Shown: in pieces, positions 10,623 to 18,246 of the stretch
How positions within the stretch are numbered: position 1 is the stretch's first letter
How the letters are laid out: each line of letters begins with the position of its first letter
From: a virus
IMG/VR virus record: IMGVR_UViG_3300042402_002470
Span: 1 to 29,317 of that record
DNA: 29,317 bases
Strand: one strand, 5' to 3'
Notes under the pieces: model-generated
What the model was told of the DNA's origin: nothing
The model's database searches: none
Seen by the model: the letters and a program-made list of their open reading frames with translations, nothing else
Program-made: the position numbers and the translations under genes

Positions 10623-11018
10623 ATGGCATACGGTGATTTCGTTACTGCGGTTGGTGAAGAAGTTGGCATCGTTCGTCGTAACCGTTCCTACGGTGGCTTG
10701 TTGCTTTCTAAGTTCGGAACTGTAACCAAGATCAACGGTCACGGACACATCGTTGTCCAATGCGACGATAAGGAGTATCGCTTCACCAAGCGAGGTAATG
10801 CCTACAAGGACGATTATGGTCCTAGCTTGATCCATGCTGCTTCGCTCCGTGCAGAAATGGCACGTGACAACCGTCGTAAAGCTGTTAACACTGTTGCTCG
10901 TGAACTAGAACAGAAAGTTAAGGATGGCTGGGGCTATAGCGGCACTTTCCACGCTACCGAAACGATGATTTCCGAACTTGAAGCACTTGTTGCTAAACTT
11001 AAAGAAAGTGTAAATTAA
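10623..11018 (+). CDS. Unknown early protein (131 aa)
   Basis: MAYGDFVTAVGEEVG..., preceded by AGAGAGG. The middle (about 30-60) reads as a small beta-barrel-like segment (FGTVTKINGHGHIVVQC), reminiscent of KOW/SH3-type folds; the C-terminal 40 residues are helical and charged. Codon use is GC-richer than in flanking genes, as for several promoter-proximal early genes here. Function not recognised. It overlaps the next start (TAATG). Confidence 0.7.
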   Translation: MAYGDFVTAVGEEVGIVRRNRSYGGLLLSKFGTVTKINGHGHIVVQCDDKEYRFTKRGNAYKDDYGPSLIHAASLRAEMARDNRRKAVNTVARELEQKVKDGWGYSGTFHATETMISELEALVAKLKESVN

Positions 11019-11392
11019 TGGAACCAAGACTTTATATTGTAATGCGGCGTGACCTGTGGGATATGAACCCAGGCAAAGCTATGGCACAGGCTGCTCACGC
11101 TCAGGCAGACTTCGACTCACAGATTCCTGACGCTTTTGAATTTCGTGATGCTGTAATAGCATGGCGTGAAGATCGTAGTTTTGGTACCACGCTGGTGCTG
11201 CACGAACCTATAAACACAATGAGCAAAATTTCTATAAATGTAGGGCATTGGGGGTTTGTGACAGATCCAACTTATCCTTACCGTAACCACTACGGCGAAG
11301 TGTTCACTCGCAGTGAAGTTACTTGTATGTGGGCGTTTGCTTACACCGAAGCAGAACTGGAATACATGCGTCAATGGGATCTACATAAATAG
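11018..11392 (+). CDS. Peptidyl-tRNA hydrolase 2 (Pth2)-like protein
   Basis: 124 residues, the usual Pth2 length. The N-terminus LYIVMRRDL...NPGKAMAQAAHA matches the Pth2 pattern (strand, R.DL, GK.AAQ..HA helix). Pth2 cleaves the ester between a peptide and tRNA released from stalled ribosomes. In a phage with such a large tRNA set this would rescue its own tRNAs; that link is inference. It is coupled to the upstream gene by TAATG and ends in TAG. Confidence 0.75.
   Translation: MEPRLYIVMRRDLWDMNPGKAMAQAAHAQADFDSQIPDAFEFRDAVIAWREDRSFGTTLVLHEPINTMSKISINVGHWGFVTDPTYPYRNHYGEVFTRSEVTCMWAFAYTEAELEYMRQWDLHK
11384..11391 (+). promoter_or_regulatory. Possible late promoter before the radical SAM gene
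   Basis: CATAAATA at the end of the Pth2 gene, predicted start near 11397. A TTGTATAATTAATACAA palindrome with a TATAAT core (about 11413-11429) is a second candidate element. Confidence 0.3.
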
Positions 11393-11457
11393 AATCGATA
11401 CAATACTAAACTGTTGTATAATTAATACAATAAGCAATAATCAAGGATCTTAGAGGT

Positions 11458-12630
11458 ATGAAAAAAATTTGTGTAATGCCATGGATTAGTGTCGAAGTTA
11501 AAAACGATGGGCAGCTTTGTCCGTGTTGTATTTACAAAGATAACCCTAAAGATGCTGATGGCAATGTTTATAATATCAATACTCATACACTAGATGAGTA
11601 TATGAATAGTTCAGCACTAGCAAGCATACGACAGCAAATGTTAGAAGGAAAATCTTTACCTGGCTGCATTAAATGCTATGAAGAAGAACGTGTTAATATC
11701 AACAGTATGCGAATAAGAAAAAACAATCAATATAATTACAATTTTGAAAACAATTCAGCTGCTAACTTGTTGACTGTTGATCTAAAATTAAGTAATTTAT
11801 GTAATCAAAAGTGTGTTATATGTAACTCAATTTCTAGCAGTATGATTGCTGCAGAAAACAAAGAAATTTTACCAGATCAAAACAAACAGTATCAATATAA
11901 GTTGTTTAATTGGTATAAAATGGAAGATAAATGGGAACAATTAAAAAATAGCACAACACACACCTTGCATTTTGATCTGTACGGCGGTGAACCATGGCTT
12001 ATTAAAAAACAGTGGGAGTTTATTAAGCATTTAATAGATACCGGCCAAAGTAAAAATGTGTCTCTTAATTATGCAACCAATGGAAGCATACACGAAGACT
12101 ATTACTTTACCGAGTACTTCTCTAAATTTAGAAAAGTCACTTTATTGTATAGTGCCGATGGCATCGAAAACACATTTGAATATAACAGGTACCCAGGTAA
12201 GTGGGAAACATTTAAAGAAAATATTCTAAAAGCAAAACAATTTAAAGATGACAGATTAGGGCTGGCGGTGGCATATACGATAAGTGCATTTAGTATATAT
12301 AATGTTATTGACAGTTTAAATTTTTATAAAGAATACGACATTCCAGTTTGGTTTAACATGGTAAACGAAGATGAATTGAAGCCGGGATTACTTCCCGAAT
12401 CTGCTAAAGTTGAAATATTAAATCACATAAAATCCAATTGGAGATCTGATTTTAATTTAATTGACAATGTTGATTTGTTATTTTTTGAAAGTGAATTAAC
12501 TAAAAAAATTGACAAAAAATGGCAAGAGTTGTTTGTGTATAAGGTGAACGCAAGAGACACATATCGTAAAACTAAATTGTCTGATATTTTACCGTTCGAA
12601 TCAGTCATTAATTTATTAAAGGGTGAATAA
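11458..12630 (+). CDS. Radical SAM protein with N-terminal twitch/SPASM-like domain
   Basis: 390 residues. The 4Fe-4S/SAM motif is C115-x3-C119-x2-C122 within LSNLCNQKCVIC; GGEP and following strands of the TIM barrel come later (YGGEPWL). The N-terminal 80 residues hold further cysteines (C5, C21, C23, C24, C70, C73) in the order of a twitch domain, which would bind an auxiliary cluster. Such N-twitch enzymes occur in marine T4-like phages, and related SPASM enzymes modify peptides or proteins; the substrate is unknown. AT-rich codon use differs from the preceding early genes. GAGG precedes ATG. Confidence 0.82.
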   Translation: MKKICVMPWISVEVKNDGQLCPCCIYKDNPKDADGNVYNINTHTLDEYMNSSALASIRQQMLEGKSLPGCIKCYEEERVNINSMRIRKNNQYNYNFENNSAANLLTVDLKLSNLCNQKCVICNSISSSMIAAENKEILPDQNKQYQYKLFNWYKMEDKWEQLKNSTTHTLHFDLYGGEPWLIKKQWEFIKHLIDTGQSKNVSLNYATNGSIHEDYYFTEYFSKFRKVTLLYSADGIENTFEYNRYPGKWETFKENILKAKQFKDDRLGLAVAYTISAFSIYNVIDSLNFYKEYDIPVWFNMVNEDELKPGLLPESAKVEILNHIKSNWRSDFNLIDNVDLLFFESELTKKIDKKWQELFVYKVNARDTYRKTKLSDILPFESVINLLKGE

Positions 12631-12632
12631 TT

Positions 12633-13022
12633 ATGAAAAAATATACCGAGGAAGAACTGGTAATGGGATCTTCACAAGTAAGCGAAGAACTGTATCAATT
12701 CATAGCTTGTGACTACTACGCTACAGGCGAAGGCAGAACAGTGATGCTGTTAATTACCCGTGCATATCCCCATAGTGACGACTACGATGAAAATTATGAA
12801 CTTAAAGAAGGTCGCACACCTAAGGTGATCGCCGGTAGACAGTTTATCGAAGATTTTGGCGGATATTTTGCTATGGGTGCCGAAAATTTGCCCCGGGAAG
12901 AATTCCTCAAACGTTTCGGACATCACTTGCCCGAATATGTTCATAAAATTCTTGCCGTGAAAGGTGCAGACAGACCCGGTAATTTTAACTTTAAACAATC
13001 GCTTCATCTTAACTTTTCGTAA
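12633..13022 (+). CDS. Unknown protein (129 aa)
   Basis: ATG follows AAAGGGTG by 8 bases and lies 2 bases after the radical SAM stop, so it is in the same operon and might be its partner or substrate; it has no Cys-rich core, which argues against a classical modified peptide precursor. It is mixed alpha/beta, and the 80-115 region (ENLPREEFLKRFGHHLPEYV) looks like a helix-turn-helix-sized bundle. Function not recognised. Confidence 0.65.
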   Translation: MKKYTEEELVMGSSQVSEELYQFIACDYYATGEGRTVMLLITRAYPHSDDYDENYELKEGRTPKVIAGRQFIEDFGGYFAMGAENLPREEFLKRFGHHLPEYVHKILAVKGADRPGNFNFKQSLHLNFS

Positions 13023-13048
13023 TGTTAGCGTTACATGATGTGACATGC

Positions 13049-13056
13049 TATAAATA
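13049..13056 (+). promoter_or_regulatory. T4-type late promoter (exact TATAAATA)
   Basis: A perfect match to the T4 late element; predicted start near 13062, inside the 5' arm of the hairpin that hides the next ribosome-binding site. Confidence 0.7.
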
Positions 13057-13098
13057 TCCTTATGCGTTTAATCGCATAATTCAATCATATAAGGATAT
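13054..13098 (+). promoter_or_regulatory. Hairpin sequestering the Shine-Dalgarno of the 13102 gene
   Basis: ATATCCTTAT (13054-13063) pairs perfectly with ATAAGGATAT (13089-13098), which contains the AAGGA ribosome-binding site; an inner ATGCG/CGCAT hairpin stabilises it. Readthrough transcripts would be silenced; transcripts starting near 13062 lose the 5' arm and can be translated. Confidence 0.65.
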
Positions 13099-13101
13099 CT
13101 A

Positions 13102-13326
13102 ATGAAAACTCTTTCATCGTTTATTAGTCGCTGCGGTAGTAAAAAATCAGTCATTCGAGCCTCGAACGACATTCTGATAGTTAGTTTTTATCATGACGGT
13201 AAGTGTATAGGCGAAATCGAATACCCAGATAAAAGTTATCCTTATGTAAGAGATGCTGCAGAAAACTGGTCCATTGGTGTCATGACCGAAGAAACAATAC
13301 AAAAATATTCACAACAAGCTGCATAA
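13102..13326 (+). CDS. Small unknown protein (74 aa), late-controlled
   Basis: MKTLSSFISRCGSKK..., with AAGGA 6 nt before ATG hidden in the upstream hairpin. It appears soluble and mixed, with no recognised domain. The control elements suggest it is wanted only late in infection although it lies in an early block, as T4 does with lysozyme gene e. Confidence 0.65.
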   Translation: MKTLSSFISRCGSKKSVIRASNDILIVSFYHDGKCIGEIEYPDKSYPYVRDAAENWSIGVMTEETIQKYSQQAA

Positions 13327-13331
13327 ATCGG

Positions 13332-13360
13332 TTGACATCCAAGAGCTCTTACACTATATA
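13332..13360 (+). promoter_or_regulatory. Early promoter with AAGAGCTCTT spacer
   Basis: TTGACA, 17 bp (containing palindrome AAGAGCTCTT followed by ACAC), TATATA, then TGTAGACAG. Same family as 6779 and 10564. Confidence 0.8.
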
Positions 13361-13394
13361 TAATATGTAGACAGCGAAACAAAGGGTGATACAG

Positions 13395-13799
13395 ATGACC
13401 TATACCTTCGATGAGCAAATTGTTTCCGACCTCCACAAGGATGCTTACGGCTATCGTCCTTCCTCTTACTGGTGGAGCAACTGGATGTCGAGCACCAACG
13501 ACGAGAAGCAAGAAACTTGGGATGATCTCCTTGTTGCGCTTGACCGTTCAATCAAAGAAGAAAAAGACCGGCATAGTGCTGCCGAAGCAGCTTTTTCTCG
13601 GCTAATCCAGTCCACTATCAATTATGGCGCACGTGACGAAATCACTGCAATCCGCTGGATCCTTCAAGCTAAGAATCTTTCGGAGTTTGATCTTTCCTAT
13701 GGATCGGACTATGTAGCCTTCCTGTTCGACTTGCCTTACAAAAGCAAATACGATACGATGATTGGCGAAGTTTGCGAACAACTCAAAGAAACGTGTTGA
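13395..13799 (+). CDS. Unknown early protein (134 aa)
   Basis: ATG 13395 is placed 8 nt after AAAGGG; GTG 13386 is in frame but inside that site. MTYTFDEQIVSDLHKDAYGYRP... is mostly helical, acidic and rich in Trp/Tyr around residue 25. Proteins with this opening (LHKDAYG.RP) are common in T4-like phages, but I know no function. The stop TGA is embedded in the next promoter's TTGACA. Confidence 0.75.
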   Translation: MTYTFDEQIVSDLHKDAYGYRPSSYWWSNWMSSTNDEKQETWDDLLVALDRSIKEEKDRHSAAEAAFSRLIQSTINYGARDEITAIRWILQAKNLSEFDLSYGSDYVAFLFDLPYKSKYDTMIGEVCEQLKETC

Positions 13800-13824
13800 C
13801 AACTATACAGTCATGCGCTAATTT
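13796..13824 (+). promoter_or_regulatory. Promoter overlapping the preceding stop codon
   Basis: TTGACA, 17 bp, TAATTT, with a GCTAATTTAGC dyad at the -10. Drives the 13858 gene. Confidence 0.55.
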
Positions 13825-13857
13825 AGCATTATTGTTGGATAAGAAAGTTAGGATAAG

Positions 13858-14559
13858 ATGAAAATGAAAGTATCTAAGACTACATACAATACCGATTCGG
13901 TCCTTGCGCTTTCTATTGCGATTGACCGTGAACAGGGCTTTATCAAAAGCGGGTTTGGATACTACGATTATGGTCGTGGTATCCAAGTTCATGATAATAA
14001 AACTGCAATTGCTATGGCACTAGTTGCAACCGAACAGACGATTGATGTGACAGACGAAGATCGTGCCCTTGCACAAGTAATCAAAACGTCTTTTAAAGAA
14101 GAACTTATTGCAAAGAAGCTAATGAACAAGCTGAATCAGTTCGAAGAAAGCGTCCTTAACTCTATTGCAGTTGATGCGGTTGATAACTTTGGCGTTAGTA
14201 TTCTTGCTAGCTTGCCCAATAGCTACCGTGTGCAGAAAAAGCGTCAAACTCTAGATAACTGGTTTGATGCACATCGTGCTACAAGCGAGTTTGTTGGCAA
14301 GATTGGTGACCGTGTAAAGTTTGATGTTGAAGTCAAGGACGTTAAGTTTATCGCTAAGTTTGGCATTCACCTTGTTACTTGCATCAACGACGATGGTAAC
14401 ATTGTAAAGTTTTTCTTCAACCGTGAGCCTGATATTGCAGGACTGCTTGAAGGTAAGCGTATTGTTCTCACCGGTAAGGTTAAGACACACGATGTTAGCA
14501 AGTTCAGTGACTGCAAAGAAACTGTTCTGAATTACGTTAAGATCGAAAATAAAGGTTGA
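13858..14559 (+). CDS. Unknown early protein (233 aa)
   Basis: Starts MKMKVSKTTYNTDS after AGGATAAG; ATG 13864 is an alternative. The C-terminal third, about residues 145-230 (GDRVKFDVEVKDVKFI... VLTGKVKTHDV), reads like an OB-fold or similar beta-barrel that could bind nucleic acid; this is a composition-based guess. The N-terminal half is helical. Its GC-leaning codons match the other promoter-proximal early genes. Not recognised. Confidence 0.7.
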   Translation: MKMKVSKTTYNTDSVLALSIAIDREQGFIKSGFGYYDYGRGIQVHDNKTAIAMALVATEQTIDVTDEDRALAQVIKTSFKEELIAKKLMNKLNQFEESVLNSIAVDAVDNFGVSILASLPNSYRVQKKRQTLDNWFDAHRATSEFVGKIGDRVKFDVEVKDVKFIAKFGIHLVTCINDDGNIVKFFFNREPDIAGLLEGKRIVLTGKVKTHDVSKFSDCKETVLNYVKIENKG

Positions 14560-14583
14560 CTCCGCTGTCGCATATGTTAATGT
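14556..14583 (+). promoter_or_regulatory. Early promoter (16-bp spacer)
   Basis: TTGACT, 16 bp, TAATGT, then CTGTAGACAG as in the other early promoters; it lacks the AAGAxxTCTT dyad. Overlaps the preceding stop codon. Confidence 0.6.
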
Positions 14584-14616
14584 AAACTGTAGACAGAGAA
14601 AAAGAGGGTGACACCA

Positions 14617-15627
14617 ATGCAAAAAGTTCTAGTTCGTAGCGGCAGCTATCGCAACCTTGAGATTAAGGATACCGTGTTTACTTTGGTTAAGGAATATACA
14701 GAAGGCAAAGATAGTAACTATATTACTGTCGACGGCGCAGAACACGCCGGCTTGCCGAATTCCAAAGTTCGTATCAAAGTTACTCCAGACGACTTCGAGC
14801 TCATCGAGGGCGAATACGAAGTAACCCACCCAAGCAAACCTAACGTTGAAAACGACGACGATATTATGGATCGTTTGCGTGAACGATTCCAAATCCTTGA
14901 CGACATGAGCTATGCTGCATGTGACGGTGTTGTGCGGGGTATGATTGTTTCGGGACCTCCAGGTATAGGTAAATCGTATGGCGTCGAGAAAGTCATGCGT
15001 GAAGCTGAAATGATGAATAAGATGGGCGGTAGCGAACACACTACCGGACGTAAGTTTGGTGTAGAAAAAGGTGCTGCTAGTCCGATTGGCTTGTATAAAC
15101 TGCTTTACGAATACGCAGGTGCAGGCAGTGTGCTTGTAATGGACGATTGCGACAGTATTCTATACGACGAGCAGTCGCTGAACTTGCTCAAGGCAGCACT
15201 AGACAGCGGCACTAAGCGTTGGTTGAGCTGGCGTTCGGAAAGTCGTGTTCTCAGAAACGAAGGCATTCCTGATAAGTTCGAGTTTAAGGGTTCGATCATC
15301 TTTATCACTAACCTTAAGTTTGATAAAGTAAGAGGTAAAATTGGTCACCATCTTGAAGCAGTTATGTCACGTTGTCACTATATCGATCTTACGATTGACA
15401 CCTTCCGTGACAAGTTCCTTCGCTGCCGGCAAATTGTGCAAGACGGCATGTTGCAGCAATATTGCTTTACGCAAGCAGAGCAAAATGAGTTGCTAGACTA
15501 CATTTACGATAACCGTACTAAGTTGCGTGAGATCAGCTTGCGTACGGTTCTAAAGATTGCCGATCTCAAGAAGATGAACGGCAATAAATGGAAACGCTAT
15601 GCAGAGACAACTTGCATGAGGCGTTAA
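14617..15627 (+). CDS. AAA+ ATPase
   Basis: 336 residues from ATG 14617 (GTG 14608 rejected: it overlaps AGAGGGTG). Walker A is GPPGIGKS at 113-120, Walker B SVLVMDDCD at 171-179, sensor-1 asparagine N232 in IIFITN; SRCHYIDL marks the arginine-finger region. The first 80 residues form a separate beta-rich domain. It is not the clamp loader gp44, since sequence and length differ. A remodelling or DNA-transaction ATPase seen in marine T4-like phages; role unknown. Confidence 0.82.
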   Translation: MQKVLVRSGSYRNLEIKDTVFTLVKEYTEGKDSNYITVDGAEHAGLPNSKVRIKVTPDDFELIEGEYEVTHPSKPNVENDDDIMDRLRERFQILDDMSYAACDGVVRGMIVSGPPGIGKSYGVEKVMREAEMMNKMGGSEHTTGRKFGVEKGAASPIGLYKLLYEYAGAGSVLVMDDCDSILYDEQSLNLLKAALDSGTKRWLSWRSESRVLRNEGIPDKFEFKGSIIFITNLKFDKVRGKIGHHLEAVMSRCHYIDLTIDTFRDKFLRCRQIVQDGMLQQYCFTQAEQNELLDYIYDNRTKLREISLRTVLKIADLKKMNGNKWKRYAETTCMRR

Positions 15628-15637
15628 TCCAGACTGT

Positions 15638-15687
15638 CCCGACAGTGGCTCCTCTGTCACTGTCACTCTCACTCAACCACTGTCGGG
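15638..15687 (+). other. 11-bp stem with 28-nt pyrimidine-rich loop
   Basis: CCCGACAGTGG (15638-15648) pairs perfectly with CCACTGTCGGG (15677-15687). The loop repeats CTCTGTCACT units. No U-run follows; it lies between the ATPase stop and the terminator and probably protects the 3' end. Confidence 0.6.
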
Positions 15688-15694
15688 GCTACCT

Positions 15695-15730
15695 AAGGGC
15701 TAGTAAGATGTCTTACTAGCCCTTCTTTTA
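15695..15730 (+). terminator. Strong intrinsic terminator
   Basis: AAGGGCTAGTAAG pairs over 13-14 bp with its complement around a tiny ATGT loop, followed by CTTTTA. Its centre GTAAGATGTCTTAC is the same dyad as in the early-promoter spacers. It ends the early block. Confidence 0.85.
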
Positions 15731-15750
15731 TATAAGTATTTACGTAAAGA

Positions 15751-15779
15751 TTGACAAAAATTAACAGTTGTTTTATAGT
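15751..15779 (+). promoter_or_regulatory. Promoter for the uvsW-like gene
   Basis: TTGACA, 17 bp, TATAGT. The predicted start (about 15786) coincides with ATG 15786, implying a leaderless or near-leaderless mRNA. Confidence 0.6.
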
Positions 15780-15785
15780 CATAAG

Positions 15786-17288
15786 ATGAAATGTAATATA
15801 ATATTAAAAGACGAAGTTAATTGTAAGATAGAAAACCTACAATTAACAACTCGTCGTAAATTAGAAAAGAAATTAAAATTTCTCTTACCATATGCTTTCC
15901 ATAGCCCTGCTTATAAACTAGGACGATGGGATGGGTGCGTAGGATTTTTCACTACGGGCGGTAACACCTTTATTAATTGCTTACCTACTATTCTTCCTAT
16001 ATTAGAAGAAGACGGATACAGCATTGACATTGAAGATCAGAGAACACCATGGAAACTTGAGTTTCCAGAAATTCAAGAAGACCATTTTAGTCACAAAGTC
16101 TGGCCAGCAAAACATCCTGCAGCAGGCGAACCTGTTGTGTTACGTGATTACCAAGTAGAAATTATTAACAAGTTTTTAGCAAATCCGCAATCGTTGCAAG
16201 AGATTGCAACAGGTGCAGGTAAGACACTTATTACTGCAGCACTTAGTAACTTGGTTGAAATGTCAATCGACTTTGAAACTAAAGTAGAACAAAAACTTGT
16301 GACAGGTAAAAGTACTGCTCGTAGTATTGTAGTTGTCCCCAACAAAGACCTTGTTGTCCAAACAGAAGCAGATTATATTAACTTAGGTCTTGATGTCGGT
16401 GTGTACTTTGGTGATCGTAAAGATTTGAACAAAACACATACAATCTGCACTTGGCAAAGTCTTAACATAATCGACAAGCGTTTCAAAGATGGTGAAAGCG
16501 ATTATAGTTTAGCAGATTTTGCAGAAGGTGTAGTTTGTATCATTGTAGACGAAGTCCACCAAGCTAAGGCAGACGTGCTAAAAAAACTACTGTCCGGGCC
16601 GTTTAGTAATATACCAATTCGTTGGGGTCTAACAGGGACTATACCTAAAGAACAATGGGAGCGCCTTTCACTTGAAGTTAGTTTGGGAGAAGTTGTTCAT
16701 CAGTTAGCAGCAAGTGAACTACAAGAGCAAGGTGTGCTTGCACAATGTGAAGTTAATATACTGCAGTTACAAGATAATGTTACATACAGCAATTATCAGA
16801 GTGAGCTTACGTATCTGACTACTGACAAGAAACGACTTGATTACCTTGCTGGGCTAATACAAACATTGTCCGTTGATGGTAATACACTTGTTCTTGTTGA
16901 CCGTATTAAAACAGGTGAAGGTTTATTAGAACGGTTAGGCGATGATGTTGTCTTTATTAGTGGTAGCATGAAAAGTAAAGACAGAAAAGACGAGTATGAC
17001 GGTGTATCAGAAGCAAATAACAAAATCATTATTGCTACTTACGGTGTAGCAGCGGTTGGTATTAATATACCTAGAATTTTTAATCTTGTGTTACTAGAAC
17101 CTGGTAAAAGTTTTGTAAGAGTTATCCAAAGTATTGGGCGTGGTATCCGTAAAGCAAAAGACAAAGATAGTGTCCGTATATGGGATATTACTAGCAGTGC
17201 GAAGTTTAGCAAACGACATTTGACTGAACGTAAAAAATTCTACAAAGAGGCAAACTATCCTTTTGTAGTAGATAAGGTAAACTATTAA
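15786..17288 (+). CDS. uvsW: UvsW-like DEAD/DEAH-box helicase
   Basis: 500 residues. The N-terminal part (LGRWDG..., about 45-60) matches the small UvsW DNA-binding domain. Helicase motif I ATGAGKT is at 141-147, motif II DEVH follows, then TGT (motif III) and the C-terminal ATYGVAAVGIN and QSIGRGIRK (motif VI). T4 UvsW unwinds R-loops and branched DNA and directs the switch from origin- to recombination-dependent replication. ATG 15786 is chosen; the TTG at 15768 lies inside the promoter. The next gene starts in the stop codon overlap. Confidence 0.9.
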   Translation: MKCNIILKDEVNCKIENLQLTTRRKLEKKLKFLLPYAFHSPAYKLGRWDGCVGFFTTGGNTFINCLPTILPILEEDGYSIDIEDQRTPWKLEFPEIQEDHFSHKVWPAKHPAAGEPVVLRDYQVEIINKFLANPQSLQEIATGAGKTLITAALSNLVEMSIDFETKVEQKLVTGKSTARSIVVVPNKDLVVQTEADYINLGLDVGVYFGDRKDLNKTHTICTWQSLNIIDKRFKDGESDYSLADFAEGVVCIIVDEVHQAKADVLKKLLSGPFSNIPIRWGLTGTIPKEQWERLSLEVSLGEVVHQLAASELQEQGVLAQCEVNILQLQDNVTYSNYQSELTYLTTDKKRLDYLAGLIQTLSVDGNTLVLVDRIKTGEGLLERLGDDVVFISGSMKSKDRKDEYDGVSEANNKIIIATYGVAAVGINIPRIFNLVLLEPGKSFVRVIQSIGRGIRKAKDKDSVRIWDITSSAKFSKRHLTERKKFYKEANYPFVVDKVNY

Positions 17289-17788
17289 TGAAAATTTTAA
17301 CAGTAGAAAATAAGCCATACGACTTAGATTATGTGCCAGAAGAAATTGACGACATCCGTTATTGTGTGTTAGACTACAGCGATAAGAATAATGCTGATTA
17401 TATATTTGTGCCATTGGTATTTTTAGAAAGTTTTAACAGTCCGGCGGCAGTATTGAGATTAGGTTCACATAAGATAACTGTTCCATTGGATTGGAGTATC
17501 ATTGTTTGTGATCCAGAAGTTGGTGATCCAGAAGTGTTGCCCATCACAAGTTTAAATGACAGGGGCTTTAAAGCATTTTTGTTTAATCCGATTACAGGGT
17601 TTATACCAGACTTTGTAGAGATTGAAATTATTAACATATACCAAGACATGAGATGGTATTTTCCTAAACTAAAATATGGACACATTTTAACCATTCCAGT
17701 GCAAACAACCGATAACCCAAAGTGTGCATTTTTTGTTAAAGAAACAAGTAAAGTGCCGGACGTATTAAGTACAGATGACCTATGGTAA
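17288..17788 (+). CDS. Conserved T4-like phage protein of unknown role (166 aa)
   Basis: Coupled to uvsW (TAATG). The centre DRGFKAFLFNPITGFIPDFVEIEI...WYFPKLKYGHILTIPV and a C-terminal CAFFVKE resemble a protein I recall from marine T4-like phages beside UvsW or recombination genes; no function is known. It appears soluble and beta-rich, without catalytic motifs. A repeated GDPEV (two copies around residue 78) is a small internal duplication. Confidence 0.7.
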   Translation: MKILTVENKPYDLDYVPEEIDDIRYCVLDYSDKNNADYIFVPLVFLESFNSPAAVLRLGSHKITVPLDWSIIVCDPEVGDPEVLPITSLNDRGFKAFLFNPITGFIPDFVEIEIINIYQDMRWYFPKLKYGHILTIPVQTTDNPKCAFFVKETSKVPDVLSTDDLW

Positions 17789-18246
17789 ACAAATTAGACA
17801 TTAAAGAAGAAATGAGAGCAATTGACTGCCGAGATAAATCTTGGTGGGATAGTCTCACCGAAGAGGAACAGGGTAAAGTTAGTATCTTTGTTCTTATGAG
17901 ATATACTAGTGCAGTGGATAGTAAAAATTTCGATATCCAAGCACACTATTTGACAATGACAAATGATTTTGTTAATGTGCATAATAATATACTTCGACAT
18001 CATCCACAACTGCAACACCAACTATTACAATTAGTTGGTATCGGTGCGTCTCAATATCATCCATGGATTGCTCCTGGTAAACGTGGTAAGAAAAACAAGT
18101 TGCTAGAATGGCTTGCTGCACAATATCCTATATATAACGACGACGAGCTAGATCTCCTTGTTGCAACAAATACTAAAGAGGATTTTGTTGATCGAATGGA
18201 ACAGCAAGGCATGACACCTAAGGAAATTAAAGAACTATTCAAATGA
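17782..18246 (+). CDS. Conserved phage protein, DUF6433-like (154 aa)
   Basis: The pattern DSLTEEE...F..FVLMRY.S......Q.HYL..TND.VN.......HP.L...LL..VG.G......WI matches the DUF6433-type proteins of T4-like phages (from memory). All-helical, function unknown. Overlaps the previous gene by 7 bases and the next by an ATGA, so the whole 15786-19450 run is one translationally coupled operon. Confidence 0.7.
   Translation: MVNKLDIKEEMRAIDCRDKSWWDSLTEEEQGKVSIFVLMRYTSAVDSKNFDIQAHYLTMTNDFVNVHNNILRHHPQLQHQLLQLVGIGASQYHPWIAPGKRGKKNKLLEWLAAQYPIYNDDELDLLVATNTKEDFVDRMEQQGMTPKEIKELFK

Noticed and set aside
15768-15785. TTG start for the uvsW-like gene
   Set aside because: It overlaps the -10 box of the promoter; the N-terminus from ATG 15786 aligns with UvsW.
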